A DNA stretch of 64,000 nt from Halobacteroides halobius DSM 5150 (GTDB taxonomy: Bacteria > Bacillota > Halanaerobiia > Halobacteroidales > Halobacteroidaceae), in the NCBI RefSeq assembly GCF_000328625.1, contig NC_019978.1:1178001-1242000 (forward strand). Reading direction: 5' to 3'. The notes below the pieces were generated by a model. It was not told where the DNA came from and did no database searches. It was given only the letters and a program-made list of their open reading frames with translations. The translations under genes and the position numbers were made by a program. Position 1 is the stretch's first letter. Each line of letters begins with the position of its first letter. This document shows positions 27,551 through 34,806 of this stretch, in pieces.

Positions 27551-27731
27551 GACCATATTTAAAAATGCTAAATTCTCTTTTAGGTATAGTTTATCAAAGA
27601 TATTCCAAATATTTATTTATCTTCAATTAATATCTATTTGTCTAATGGAAAAATGTTTATTAAAAACTCAAATTCTAAGAATGAGTGAGTATAAGAGAGC
27701 TAGTTTAACTTACAAGAGGGAGGAGACAAAA

Positions 27732-28724
27732 ATGAAAGAGCAAACGATTGCAATTACAATGGGAGACCCAGCTGGAATTGGCCCAGAAATAGTTGTTAAA
27801 GCTTTAAATGACAGTAGCATTCAAAAAAAGGCGAAGTTAATTTTAATTGGTGATAAAAAGACTTTAGAACAGGCATTAGAGATAACAGAAGTTGGTTTAG
27901 ACATAAATATTATTCAAAAAATAGGAGATTATAAAAAAGAGGTAATTAATTTAATTGATTTGGCAAATGTTAAAGTTGATAAATTAGAGATAGGTACTAT
28001 TCAGGGAATGTGTGGTCAGGCTGCTTACGAATATATTAAAGAGGCTAGTCGGTTAGCTTTAGCCGGCAAGGTAGACGCTATTGCAACAGGGCCAATTAAT
28101 AAAGAATCACTTAAAGCAGGAGGAGTAGATTATATTGGTCATACTGAAATGTTAGCAGATTTAACTAATACTAGAGATCCATTAACTATGTTTCAAGTTT
28201 TTAATTTAAGAGTATTCTTTCTTTCTCGTCATGTCTCGCTTAAGAAAGCTTGTGAACTTGTTACCAAGGAAAGGTTAATAGATTATATTGAACGAAGCTA
28301 CCAAGCTTTAGAGCGATTAGGAGTTAAAGATGGTAAATTTGCTATAGCAGCTTTAAATCCCCATGGAGGAGAGCATGGTTTGTTTGGTTATGAAGAAGTA
28401 GACCAAGTAGTACCTGCTATTGAAGAAGCACGGCAAAAAGGTTATAATATAGTGGGGCCTATTCCAGCTGATTCAGTCTTTCATCAGGCATTAAATGGCA
28501 AGTATGATGCAGTTTTATCCTTATATCATGATCAAGGTCATATTGCTACTAAGATGGTAGATTTTGAGCGGACCATTTCAATCACTAATAGTCTACCTTT
28601 CTTAAGAACATCTGTTGATCACGGGACTGCTTTTGATATAGCAGGAAAAAATAAAGCAAGTGCTGTCAGTATGGAAGAGGCTATTAGACTTGCTATAAAG
28701 TATGCATCTAGTTTTAATAATTGA
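27732..28724 (+). CDS. pdxA: PdxA-family dehydrogenase, second copy
   Basis: 330 residues. ATG 27732 follows GAGGGAGGAG; upstream in-frame sequence belongs to the IS end. Motifs: [36 protein letters not shown] and [14 protein letters not shown]. The segment [13 protein letters not shown] lies where the first copy reads ATTHMALGEAC, so the two are diverged paralogues, not a recent duplication. It could be the biosynthetic 4-hydroxythreonine-4-phosphate dehydrogenase or another PdxA2-type sugar-acid enzyme; no kinase lies beside it. It may be the remnant of a larger catabolic cluster cut by the Rhs/IS region. Confidence 0.8.
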   Translation: MKEQTIAITMGDPAGIGPEIVVKALNDSSIQKKAKLILIGDKKTLEQALEITEVGLDINIIQKIGDYKKEVINLIDLANVKVDKLEIGTIQGMCGQAAYEYIKEASRLALAGKVDAIATGPINKESLKAGGVDYIGHTEMLADLTNTRDPLTMFQVFNLRVFFLSRHVSLKKACELVTKERLIDYIERSYQALERLGVKDGKFAIAALNPHGGEHGLFGYEEVDQVVPAIEEARQKGYNIVGPIPADSVFHQALNGKYDAVLSLYHDQGHIATKMVDFERTISITNSLPFLRTSVDHGTAFDIAGKNKASAVSMEEAIRLAIKYASSFNN

Positions 28725-28743
28725 TTTACAGGAGGAGTAAATT

Positions 28744-29037
28744 ATGGAAAATTTAATAATACCAGGACAAGTTCAAAGTGATTATCAAGCTGGTAAGATA
28801 TCCGAAGAAGTATATCAGATGTTATGTCTTATCTTTGCCAAATTTTTAGAGGAAGAGTTTACTGTGTCTGATTTATTAGAGCAGGGTACAGTTAATGAAG
28901 TTAAAACTAATGAACTACTAGATCAAATAGTAGAGACGGGTTATATTACAAAAGTTAACAGTGCTCAACAGATTTATCAGGTTAAAGAATTTTATCAAGA
29001 AGGGGTTAAGTTGGCCTTGGCCCAAATGGAAGAGTAA
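28744..29037 (+). CDS. Hypothetical protein, 97 residues
   Basis: Not recognised. It is a soluble, acidic, mostly helical protein without cysteines, opening MENLIIPGQVQSDYQAGKIS. It has a good ribosome site (AGGAGGAG) and starts 19 bases after the second pdxA, so it is probably co-transcribed with it. Its middle (FTVSDLLEQGTVNEVKTNELLDQIV) resembles a winged-helix-like helical pattern, but no family can be named. Confidence 0.6.
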   Translation: MENLIIPGQVQSDYQAGKISEEVYQMLCLIFAKFLEEEFTVSDLLEQGTVNEVKTNELLDQIVETGYITKVNSAQQIYQVKEFYQEGVKLALAQMEE

Positions 29038-29127
29038 ATAATAAAATCTTCCTTGATTTTTACTCTTTAAATTAATATACTTATATATATAACCTAAAAA
29101 TAGTCAAGTTGAGAGGAGATGAGATGA

Positions 29128-29673
29128 GTGAAGTTGAGAAAATTTATTGAAGCAGGTTTATTGTTGGCAGGAGGTTTTGTGTTACATCAGATTATGCCGC
29201 CATTGATAGCAGGGATGAAGCCTGATATGAGTCTATTAATGTTATTTGTTGTTATTTTGTTATATCCAGAACGTGATTTAGTATTAGTTTCTGGTTTGGC
29301 TGCAGGGATGATTTCAGCTTTAACTACTACTTTTCCTGGGGGCCAAGTTGCTAATATGATTGATAAGCCCTTGACTGCTTTTACTGTGCTAGGAATAGTT
29401 TTATTAGCAGAAAAGCTGACAGTTTTAAAGCAATTTAAGTTAAGATTAGGACTGATTGGGGCTCTAGGAACTATGGTTAGTGGAAGTCTGTTTTTAGGTA
29501 CGGCTTCTTTAATTGTTGCTCTACCGCAGTCTTTTGCAGCTTTATTTACAGCAGTAGTTTTACCGGCAACTTTAGCCAATACAGTAGGTTTATATTTTGT
29601 CTATCCAGTGGTAGCTAAGATAAAAGAACAACTGCCAACAACTGAAGTGGTTTCTAATGATAAAGCAGCCTAA
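29128..29673 (+). CDS. TrpP-like tryptophan transporter
   Basis: 181 residues with five to six membrane segments. The motifs MPPLIAGMKPDMSLLM and ALTTTFPGGQVANMIDKPLTAF match the TrpP family of Bacillota, at the usual length. The start is GTG 29128, 9 bases after GAGGAG; the ATG at 29124 is out of frame and soon stops. In Bacillus the gene is controlled by TRAP; the 90-base leader here shows no T-box, no tandem GAG repeats and no clear attenuator. The terminator overlaps its 3' end. Confidence 0.8.
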   Translation: MKLRKFIEAGLLLAGGFVLHQIMPPLIAGMKPDMSLLMLFVVILLYPERDLVLVSGLAAGMISALTTTFPGGQVANMIDKPLTAFTVLGIVLLAEKLTVLKQFKLRLGLIGALGTMVSGSLFLGTASLIVALPQSFAALFTAVVLPATLANTVGLYFVYPVVAKIKEQLPTTEVVSNDKAA

Positions 29674-29691
29674 TAGCTGCTTTATTTTTTC
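29662..29691 (+). terminator. Terminator of the trpP-like gene
   Basis: AAAGCAGC / GCTGCTTT is a perfect 8-bp stem with loop CTAATA, followed by ATTTTTT. It starts inside the last codons of the transporter gene. Confidence 0.9.
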
Positions 29692-29753
29692 TGAGATTAT
29701 TAGCAAAATCTCTTATAAAATTAGAGAAATAGAATAAAATAGTTTAGGGATCT

Positions 29754-29781
29754 TCAGCTCAGCTATCTTTAGCTGAGCTGA
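29754..29781 (+). promoter_or_regulatory. Leader hairpin before the helicase gene
   Basis: TCAGCTCAGC / GCTGAGCTGA is a perfect 10-bp stem with an 8-base loop, ending 10 bases before the GGAGG of the helicase gene. It is followed by TTTATG, not a U tract, so it is more likely an mRNA leader structure than a terminator. Confidence 0.5.
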
Positions 29782-29801
29782 TTTATGTAAGGAGGAAAAA
29801 A

Positions 29802-31790
29802 ATGGATTTAACTGTAGCATTAAATGAAAGACAACGTCAAGCAGTCGAAACAACGGAAGGGGCAGTGTTAGTATTAGCAGGAGCCGGTAGTGGAAAGACG
29901 AGAGCTTTAACTTATCGGATTGCTTATTTAATCGAGCAAGGAGTTGATCCTTATAATATTTTAACATTGACCTTTACTAATAAGGCTGCTGAGGATATGG
30001 AGCAAAAGGTTAAAAAATTGATAGGTGATCAGATATCTAATATGTATTTAGGAACTTTTCATAGTGTTTGTGTTAGGATTTTAAGCCAGAATTTAGAGCC
30101 TTTAGGATATGAATCGGGTTTTGTAATCTATGACCAAAGTGAGACTAAAGCTTTAGTCTCTGATATTATTGTTACCTTTGATTTGGATAAAGAAAAGTAT
30201 GACCCTCAATCTATCTGTAGAATCATTAATAAAGCTAAGCAAAATTTATGGACTACAGAAGAATTAATAGATTATTATGAGGATACAGATTTTTATCAAA
30301 ATATTGCTGAGATTTATGTTAAGTATAACGAAGCTTTACAAGATAATAATGCCTTTGATTTTAATGATTTAATTGGAAAAACGATTGAATTATTTGAAGA
30401 AAACGAGGAAATTTTAGAGAAATATCAAGAGCGATTTAAATATGTACTAATTGATGAATATCAGGACACCTCACCTGTCCAATATCAACTAGCTAGAATG
30501 TTATCACGAAAACATAATAATATCTTTGCGGTTGGAGATGATTACCAAAGTATCTATAAATTTCGGGGAGCAGATATGAGTAATATTCTTGACTTTAGTA
30601 CCGATTTTGCTGATTGTAAGGTAATTAAACTAGAAAGAAATTACCGGTGTAAAGCCAATATCATTGAAGCTTCTAATGCGGTTATTGAACACAATTATAA
30701 CCAATCTGATAAACAGGCTTGGACTGATAATGAACCAGGAGAACCAATTGTAATTGCTGAGGCTAGTGATGAGTATGGTGAAGCTGATTACATAGTTGAT
30801 GAAATTAATAATTTAGTTAGATTTACAGGATATGATTATAGTGATATTGCTATTTTATACCGTTCTAACCACCAATCTAGAGTTTTGGAGGAGGCTTTTG
30901 TTAAACAAAGGATCCCTTATTATATTGTAGGTGGTTTAGGCTTTTATGATCGTAAGGAGATTAAGGATATTATCAGTTATTTAAAAGTTGCAGTTAACCC
31001 CCAAGATACAGTAGCTTTAAAAAGAATTGTTAATACCCCTAAAAGAGGTTTAGGGCCTAGGACAATAGATAAATTAATCAATCATGCCCAAGAGCATGTC
31101 CCTGAATTTGATCTCTTTAGTTTTGCGCAAGAGGATAATACATTAGGTTTATTTGATGTTATGCAAGAGCCTACTCAAGTTTCAGGAATTGGCAAGAAAA
31201 AAGCAGCTAAGGTCAGGCAGTTCCATGAGACTTTAGAGCAACTTATAGCTGTAAAAGAATCCGATTTATCATTACCACAGCAGGTAGATCAGATTTTAAA
31301 AAAGAGTGGTTACCAAGCAATGTTAGAGTTAGATACTTCTGAAAATGCTCAGACTAGATTAGAGAATATCAATGAATTTTTAGCTCTAACAAATAATTAT
31401 TACCAAAAAAATAAGAGTAGAGATTTAGAAGACTTTCTAAGAGATTTAAGGTTGTTCTCCGATCAGGATGATTTAAATGAAGCTAATCAAGTAAAGATGA
31501 TGACAGTTCATGCTGCTAAAGGGTTAGAGTTTCCAGTTGTTTTTGTAGTGGGGGTAGAAGAAGAAATTTTTCCTCATTATCGAAGTATTACAACAGGAGA
31601 GAGAGAGGATATAGAAGAAGAAAGAAGGTTATGTTATGTAGCTATGACTCGAGCTGAGGATAGGTTATTTATGAGTTATGCTCGTGAAAGAAAGAAGTAT
31701 GGAGAAACCCAAGAGATGATTCCTTCTCGTTTCTTAGATGAGTTACCCCGAGAGGTTGTTTTAGAAAAATATCATGATTTAGGTTTTTAA
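29802..31790 (+). CDS. UvrD/Rep/PcrA-family DNA helicase, short form
   Basis: 662 residues, superfamily 1A 3'-5' helicase. Motifs: LNERQRQAVE (Q motif), AGAGSGKTRAL (Walker A near 26), LIDEYQDTSPVQ (motif II near 217), VGDDYQSIYKFRGAD (III), VHAAKGLEFPVVFV (V) and CYVAMTRAED (VI). The chain stops soon after SRFLDELPREVV. The C-terminal Tudor-like domain that ties PcrA/UvrD to RNA polymerase appears absent, and the protein is about 60-80 residues shorter than PcrA. It works in repair or replication-fork maintenance. AAGGAGG precedes its ATG. Confidence 0.88.
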   Translation: MDLTVALNERQRQAVETTEGAVLVLAGAGSGKTRALTYRIAYLIEQGVDPYNILTLTFTNKAAEDMEQKVKKLIGDQISNMYLGTFHSVCVRILSQNLEPLGYESGFVIYDQSETKALVSDIIVTFDLDKEKYDPQSICRIINKAKQNLWTTEELIDYYEDTDFYQNIAEIYVKYNEALQDNNAFDFNDLIGKTIELFEENEEILEKYQERFKYVLIDEYQDTSPVQYQLARMLSRKHNNIFAVGDDYQSIYKFRGADMSNILDFSTDFADCKVIKLERNYRCKANIIEASNAVIEHNYNQSDKQAWTDNEPGEPIVIAEASDEYGEADYIVDEINNLVRFTGYDYSDIAILYRSNHQSRVLEEAFVKQRIPYYIVGGLGFYDRKEIKDIISYLKVAVNPQDTVALKRIVNTPKRGLGPRTIDKLINHAQEHVPEFDLFSFAQEDNTLGLFDVMQEPTQVSGIGKKKAAKVRQFHETLEQLIAVKESDLSLPQQVDQILKKSGYQAMLELDTSENAQTRLENINEFLALTNNYYQKNKSRDLEDFLRDLRLFSDQDDLNEANQVKMMTVHAAKGLEFPVVFVVGVEEEIFPHYRSITTGEREDIEEERRLCYVAMTRAEDRLFMSYARERKKYGETQEMIPSRFLDELPREVVLEKYHDLGF

Positions 31791-31850
31791 ATTTGTAGTT
31801 GTATAATATAAATTAGATTGAGTCACCTTAATTATAGGGAGGTGGGGTCA

Positions 31851-32273
31851 ATCGAACAAACTTTAGTACTAATTAAACCAGATGGAGTATCAGATGGTAA
31901 AATAGGACAAGTAATTAAACGTTTTGAAGATAAAGGTTTACAGCTGCAAGGGATGAAGATGATATGGTTAGATGAAGCTTTAGCTACTAAACATTATCAA
32001 CAGCATCAAGGTAAGAAATTTTTTGAACGGTTAATCTCATATATTACAGCCGCTCCAGTAGTAGCTTTGGTTTTAGCTGGAGAATCTGCTATTAAAGTAG
32101 TTAGAAATTTAGTAGGCACTACTAATCCAGCTAAAGCTAAGCCAGGTACTATCAGAGGGGATTTAGCTATTAGTTTAGAACACGGGAATATTATCCATGC
32201 TTCTGATAGCCGAGAAACAGCAGCTAAGGAAATTGAATTATTTTTTGCTAGTGAAGAAATTTTTACTTATTAA
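31851..32273 (+). CDS. ndk: Nucleoside diphosphate kinase, with AUC start
   Basis: 140 residues from ATC 31851: M/I-EQTLVLIKPDGV is the exact usual beginning of Ndk. GGAGG (31838-31842) ends 8 bases before this ATC. The only ordinary start in frame is TTG 31818, which lacks a ribosome site, lies upstream of the GGAGG and would add 11 non-family residues. It transfers the terminal phosphate between NTPs and NDPs. RGDLAIS is conserved and the catalytic His is present in NIIHASDS. An AT-rich TATAAT at 31803-31808 suggests its own promoter. It is followed by a terminator. Confidence 0.9.
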   Translation: MEQTLVLIKPDGVSDGKIGQVIKRFEDKGLQLQGMKMIWLDEALATKHYQQHQGKKFFERLISYITAAPVVALVLAGESAIKVVRNLVGTTNPAKAKPGTIRGDLAISLEHGNIIHASDSRETAAKEIELFFASEEIFTY

Positions 32274-32298
32274 AGCGTGTTTAACACGCTTTTTTATT
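32272..32298 (+). terminator. Terminator of ndk
   Basis: AAGCGTGT / ACACGCTT with a 3-base loop is followed by TTTTATTTATT, right at the ndk stop. Confidence 0.9.
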
Positions 32299-32308
32299 TA
32301 TTGACCAA

Positions 32309-32338
32309 TTGACAAATCAAGGAAATGACTGATATAAT
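32309..32338 (+). promoter_or_regulatory. Sigma-A promoter for the small ORF/malic enzyme operon
   Basis: TTGACA (32309-32314), an 18-base spacer and TATAAT (32333-32338) are all consensus. The leader before the first ATG is about 85 bases. AGTGAGGGG in the leader (32363-32371) is complementary to CCCCTCACT at 32558-32566. Confidence 0.85.
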
Positions 32339-32428
32339 GAGCCAAACTAAGTTATAAACTTAAGTGAGGGGTATTATTTTTATCCTAAATTAATATACAT
32401 ATATAAAGCAATAAAGGGGTTGGTTTTA

Positions 32429-32587
32429 ATGATTAAGGAAGGTGATTTAGTCTATCTTAAGGGCCAACTTGATGGGATAACTTATAAGGTAAAGCATATT
32501 ACAAAAGATAAAAGGGTAACTTTGGAATTAGTAGACTTACCCTTAACTACAATAGTGCCCCTCACTAAATTAGTCAAGTTTAAATAA
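32429..32587 (+). CDS. Small hypothetical protein, 52 residues
   Basis: It opens MIKEGDLVYLKGQLDGITYK and ends TKLVKFK. AAAGGGG lies about 9 bases before the ATG. It begins with a KOW/SH3-like pattern (GDLVYLKG) as seen in small beta-barrel proteins. It lies between a consensus promoter and the malic enzyme gene, 11 bases apart, so it is co-transcribed with it. No family is recognised. Confidence 0.6.
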   Translation: MIKEGDLVYLKGQLDGITYKVKHITKDKRVTLELVDLPLTTIVPLTKLVKFK

Positions 32588-32598
32588 GGAGGCTAACT

Positions 32599-33807
32599 AT
32601 GTCGAAGCAAGATCAAGCACTTAAATTACATCAAGAACACCAAGGTAAGATCAAGGTAGAGAGTAAATTTAAGATTGAGACTAAGGAGGATTTATCTTTA
32701 GCCTATACTCCTGGAGTAGCTAAACCTTGTCAAGAGATTGAACAAGATCACAAGAAGGTCTATGATTATACGGCTAAAGGTAATCTAGTGGCAGTAGTAT
32801 CTGATGGTACGGCAGTTTTAGGTTTAGGTGATATTGGCCCTGCAGCTTCTTTACCAGTAATGGAGGGTAAAGCTGTTTTATTTAAAGAATTCGCTGGAGT
32901 TGATGCTTTTCCGATTTGCCTTAATACTACTGATCCTGATGAAATTGTAGAAACAGTGATCAGAATGGCTCCTACCTTTGGAGGGGTTAATTTAGAGGAT
33001 ATTTCTGCTCCTAGATGTATAGAAATAGAAGAAGCCCTAAAAGAAGAATTAGATATTCCTGTCTTTCATGATGATCAACATGGTACAGCTATTGTCGTTT
33101 TGGCAGGTTTGATTAATGGTGCTAAATATGTAGCTAAAGAATTAACTGATCTAAATGTTGTGATTAATGGGGCAGGAGCTGCTGGATTAGCAATTGCTAA
33201 TTTATTATTAGAAGTAGGGATTGAGAATATCACTTTAGTAGATAAGTTTGGGGCCTTGGCCCCAGGGGTAGAAGAGATGAATTGGGCCCAAGCTGAATTA
33301 GCTACTAAGACAAATCCCGACCAAAAGACTGGAGAGTTAGCTAAGATAATGAAGGGCCAAGATGTCTTTATTGGTGTCTCAGCTCCTAACTTATTAAACC
33401 AAAAGATGGTAGCAAGTATGGCTGCTGATCCTATTATATTTGCTTTAGCTAATCCAACGCCGGAGATAGACCCAAATCTGGCTAAGCAAGCAGGAGCAAA
33501 AGTAGTAGCTACTGGCCGCTCAGATTATCCTAATCAGGTTAATAATTTATTGGCCTTTCCAGGTGTTTTTAAAGGCGCTTTAGCAGTACAGGCTAAAGAG
33601 ATTACTAATCAAATGAAGATTTCAGCTAGTTATGCTGTAGCTGATTTGATTTCTGAAGAAGAATTAGCTAGTGATTATATAATTCCTGCTCCGTTTAATG
33701 AACAGGTAGTTAATCGAGTAGCTTTAGAAGTAGCTCAGGAAGCTATGAAGTCTAATTTAGCTAAGAAGGAAGTAGAAATTGATAAACTAAAGAAATTATT
33801 CAAATAA
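32599..33807 (+). CDS. NAD(P)-dependent malic enzyme (oxaloacetate-decarboxylating)
   Basis: 402 residues, the short bacterial form. Motifs: DLSLAYTPGVAKPCQEI near 33, GNLVAVVSDGTAVLGLGDIGP near 60, the metal/catalytic VFHDDQHGTAIV near 158 and the nucleotide fold VINGAGAAGLAIANLL near 188. It lacks the phosphotransacetylase domain found in long MaeB proteins. It decarboxylates malate to pyruvate with NAD(P)H formation in the cytoplasm. Strong ribosome site AAGGAGG. It ends at a bidirectional terminator shared with rpmB on the other strand. Confidence 0.92.
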   Translation: MSKQDQALKLHQEHQGKIKVESKFKIETKEDLSLAYTPGVAKPCQEIEQDHKKVYDYTAKGNLVAVVSDGTAVLGLGDIGPAASLPVMEGKAVLFKEFAGVDAFPICLNTTDPDEIVETVIRMAPTFGGVNLEDISAPRCIEIEEALKEELDIPVFHDDQHGTAIVVLAGLINGAKYVAKELTDLNVVINGAGAAGLAIANLLLEVGIENITLVDKFGALAPGVEEMNWAQAELATKTNPDQKTGELAKIMKGQDVFIGVSAPNLLNQKMVASMAADPIIFALANPTPEIDPNLAKQAGAKVVATGRSDYPNQVNNLLAFPGVFKGALAVQAKEITNQMKISASYAVADLISEEELASDYIIPAPFNEQVVNRVALEVAQEAMKSNLAKKEVEIDKLKKLFK

Positions 33808-33815
33808 AAAGAAAA

Positions 33816-33842
33816 AAGCAAGGACTTTAAAGTCCTTGCTTT
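33816..33842. terminator. Bidirectional terminator between malic enzyme and rpmB
   Basis: A near loop-free palindrome, AAGCAAGGACTTT / AAAGTCCTTGCTT, with A residues on the left and T residues on the right. It serves the + strand malic enzyme gene and the - strand rpmB. Confidence 0.9.
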
Positions 33843-33847
33843 ATAAA

Positions 33848-34078
33848 TTAATATGCTCGTTCTACTTTACCTGCTTTTAGGCAGGAAGTACAAACTCTAA
33901 CCCGTTTTGGGCTACCATCAACGATAGCTTTAACTTTTTGTAAGTTAGGTTTTTGAACTTTTTTAGAACGGTTTGTAACATTACGTCCTACTCCACCTTT
34001 TTTCTTAGCTTTACCTCTACGTGGTACTTGATTACCACGATTAGAGCCTTTACCGCAAATTTCACAGCATTTAGCCAT
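33848..34078 (-). CDS. rpmB: 50S ribosomal protein L28
   Basis: 76 residues, starting MAKCCEICGKG. The paired cysteines (CCEIC, then CTSC near the C terminus) mark the zinc-binding C+ form of L28. A basic insert (KAKKKGGVGRNVTNRSKK) makes it about a dozen residues longer than the common 62-64. AAGGAGGT precedes its ATG on the reverse strand. Divergent rpmB in front of the Asp23/DAK2 genes is the usual Bacillota order. Confidence 0.95.
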   Translation of the reverse strand: MAKCCEICGKGSNRGNQVPRRGKAKKKGGVGRNVTNRSKKVQKPNLQKVKAIVDGSPKRVRVCTSCLKAGKVERAY

Positions 34079-34240
34079 TGATAAGTACCTCCTTATATAT
34101 ACAAATTATTATTCTCAGTTCCACTTAGATATTTTAACATAAATGATATGTGATTAGCAAGGGTAATTTTGTATTTTTATTATTGAAAGAAGGAGTTTAT
34201 TGTAGTTTATTGAATAATATCCAAAGTAGGAGGTATAAAG

Positions 34241-34438
34241 ATGAAAGTAACAAAAGAGACTTCTATTTTAAAATTATTAGCTAAAAATCCTAAAGCTAAA
34301 GAGATTTTAGCTAAATATAATTTAGGATGTGCCGAGTGTTTAGGAGCTATGGTTGATGATTTAGAATCAGCTGCTAAAGCTAATGATGTAGAGGTTGAAA
34401 AATTAATTGAAGAGTTAAATAAGTTAGGGGAGGAATAG
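34241..34438 (+). CDS. DUF1858 protein (hybrid-cluster-associated redox disulfide type)
   Basis: 65 residues. The LAKNPKAKEILAKYNLGCAECLGA pattern, with CxxC, is typical of DUF1858. These small helical proteins are presumed redox-disulfide or Fe-S related; their role is unknown. GTAGGAGGTA precedes the ATG. It lies three bases from the Asp23-family gene and so opens the housekeeping operon. Confidence 0.85.
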   Translation: MKVTKETSILKLLAKNPKAKEILAKYNLGCAECLGAMVDDLESAAKANDVEVEKLIEELNKLGEE

Positions 34439-34440
34439 GA

Positions 34441-34806
34441 ATGACAGCCCAAAAGTTGACTAATGATTTAGGGACAGTTAATATGTCAAAAGAGGTTATT
34501 GCAGTGATGGCTGGTTTAGCTGCTGTAGAATGTTATGGTCTGGTAGGTATGGCAGGGCAAGGAATTCAAGACGGGATTGCTGAGATATTAGGAAGTCAAC
34601 ATTTAGCTAAAGGAATTGAAGTTAAAGTTGTAAAGGATGGAATTAGAGTTGATTTATATATTATAGTAGAGTATGGTATTAAAATTTCAGAAGTAGCTAA
34701 TAATGTAATGGATAGAGTTAAATATGTATTAGAAAACCAGGCTGGAGTAAAGGTTAGTCAGGTAAATATTAATGTACAAGGAGTGAGGCTCGATCATGTT
34801 GAATGA
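34441..34806 (+). CDS. yloU: Asp23/Gls24 family envelope-stress protein (YloU)
   Basis: 121 residues. The family pattern is VIAVMAGLAAVECYGLVGMAG, then KGIEVKVVKDGIRVDLYIIVEYG and VSQVNINVQGVR. Such proteins form membrane-near assemblies in Gram-positive bacteria. Here, as in most Bacillota, the gene precedes the DAK2/fatty-acid-kinase gene, which it overlaps by 11 bases. Confidence 0.9.
   Translation: MTAQKLTNDLGTVNMSKEVIAVMAGLAAVECYGLVGMAGQGIQDGIAEILGSQHLAKGIEVKVVKDGIRVDLYIIVEYGIKISEVANNVMDRVKYVLENQAGVKVSQVNINVQGVRLDHVE

Larger units (their letters stand above)
25947..27563 (+). mobile_element. IS110-family insertion sequence (IS1111-like layout)
   Basis: The element holds one transposase gene, an 80-base left non-coding end and a roughly 250-base structured right non-coding end. 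Tentative ends come from the 10-bp inverted repeat TTTAAATATG (25947-25956) and CATATTTAAA (27554-27563), giving about 1.6 kb. IS110-family elements lack long terminal repeats and often lack target duplications, so the exact ends are uncertain. A long 3' rather than 5' non-coding end is the IS1111-group layout. It sits at the stop codon of the orphan Rhs tip and upstream of a PdxA gene. Confidence 0.7.

Noticed and set aside
27424-27630. A 68-residue ORF in the IS right end
   Set aside because: It overlaps the hairpin-rich region and resembles no protein; the sequence behaves as structured non-coding RNA.
29038-29127. T-box or TRAP-type leader before the trpP-like gene
   Set aside because: The leader is only 90 bases and has neither the T-box AGGGTGGNACC signature nor spaced GAG/UAG repeats.
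31818-31850. TTG 31818 as the ndk start
   Set aside because: No ribosome site precedes it, it lies upstream of the only GGAGG and adds residues foreign to Ndk, which normally begins at the ATC codon's position.
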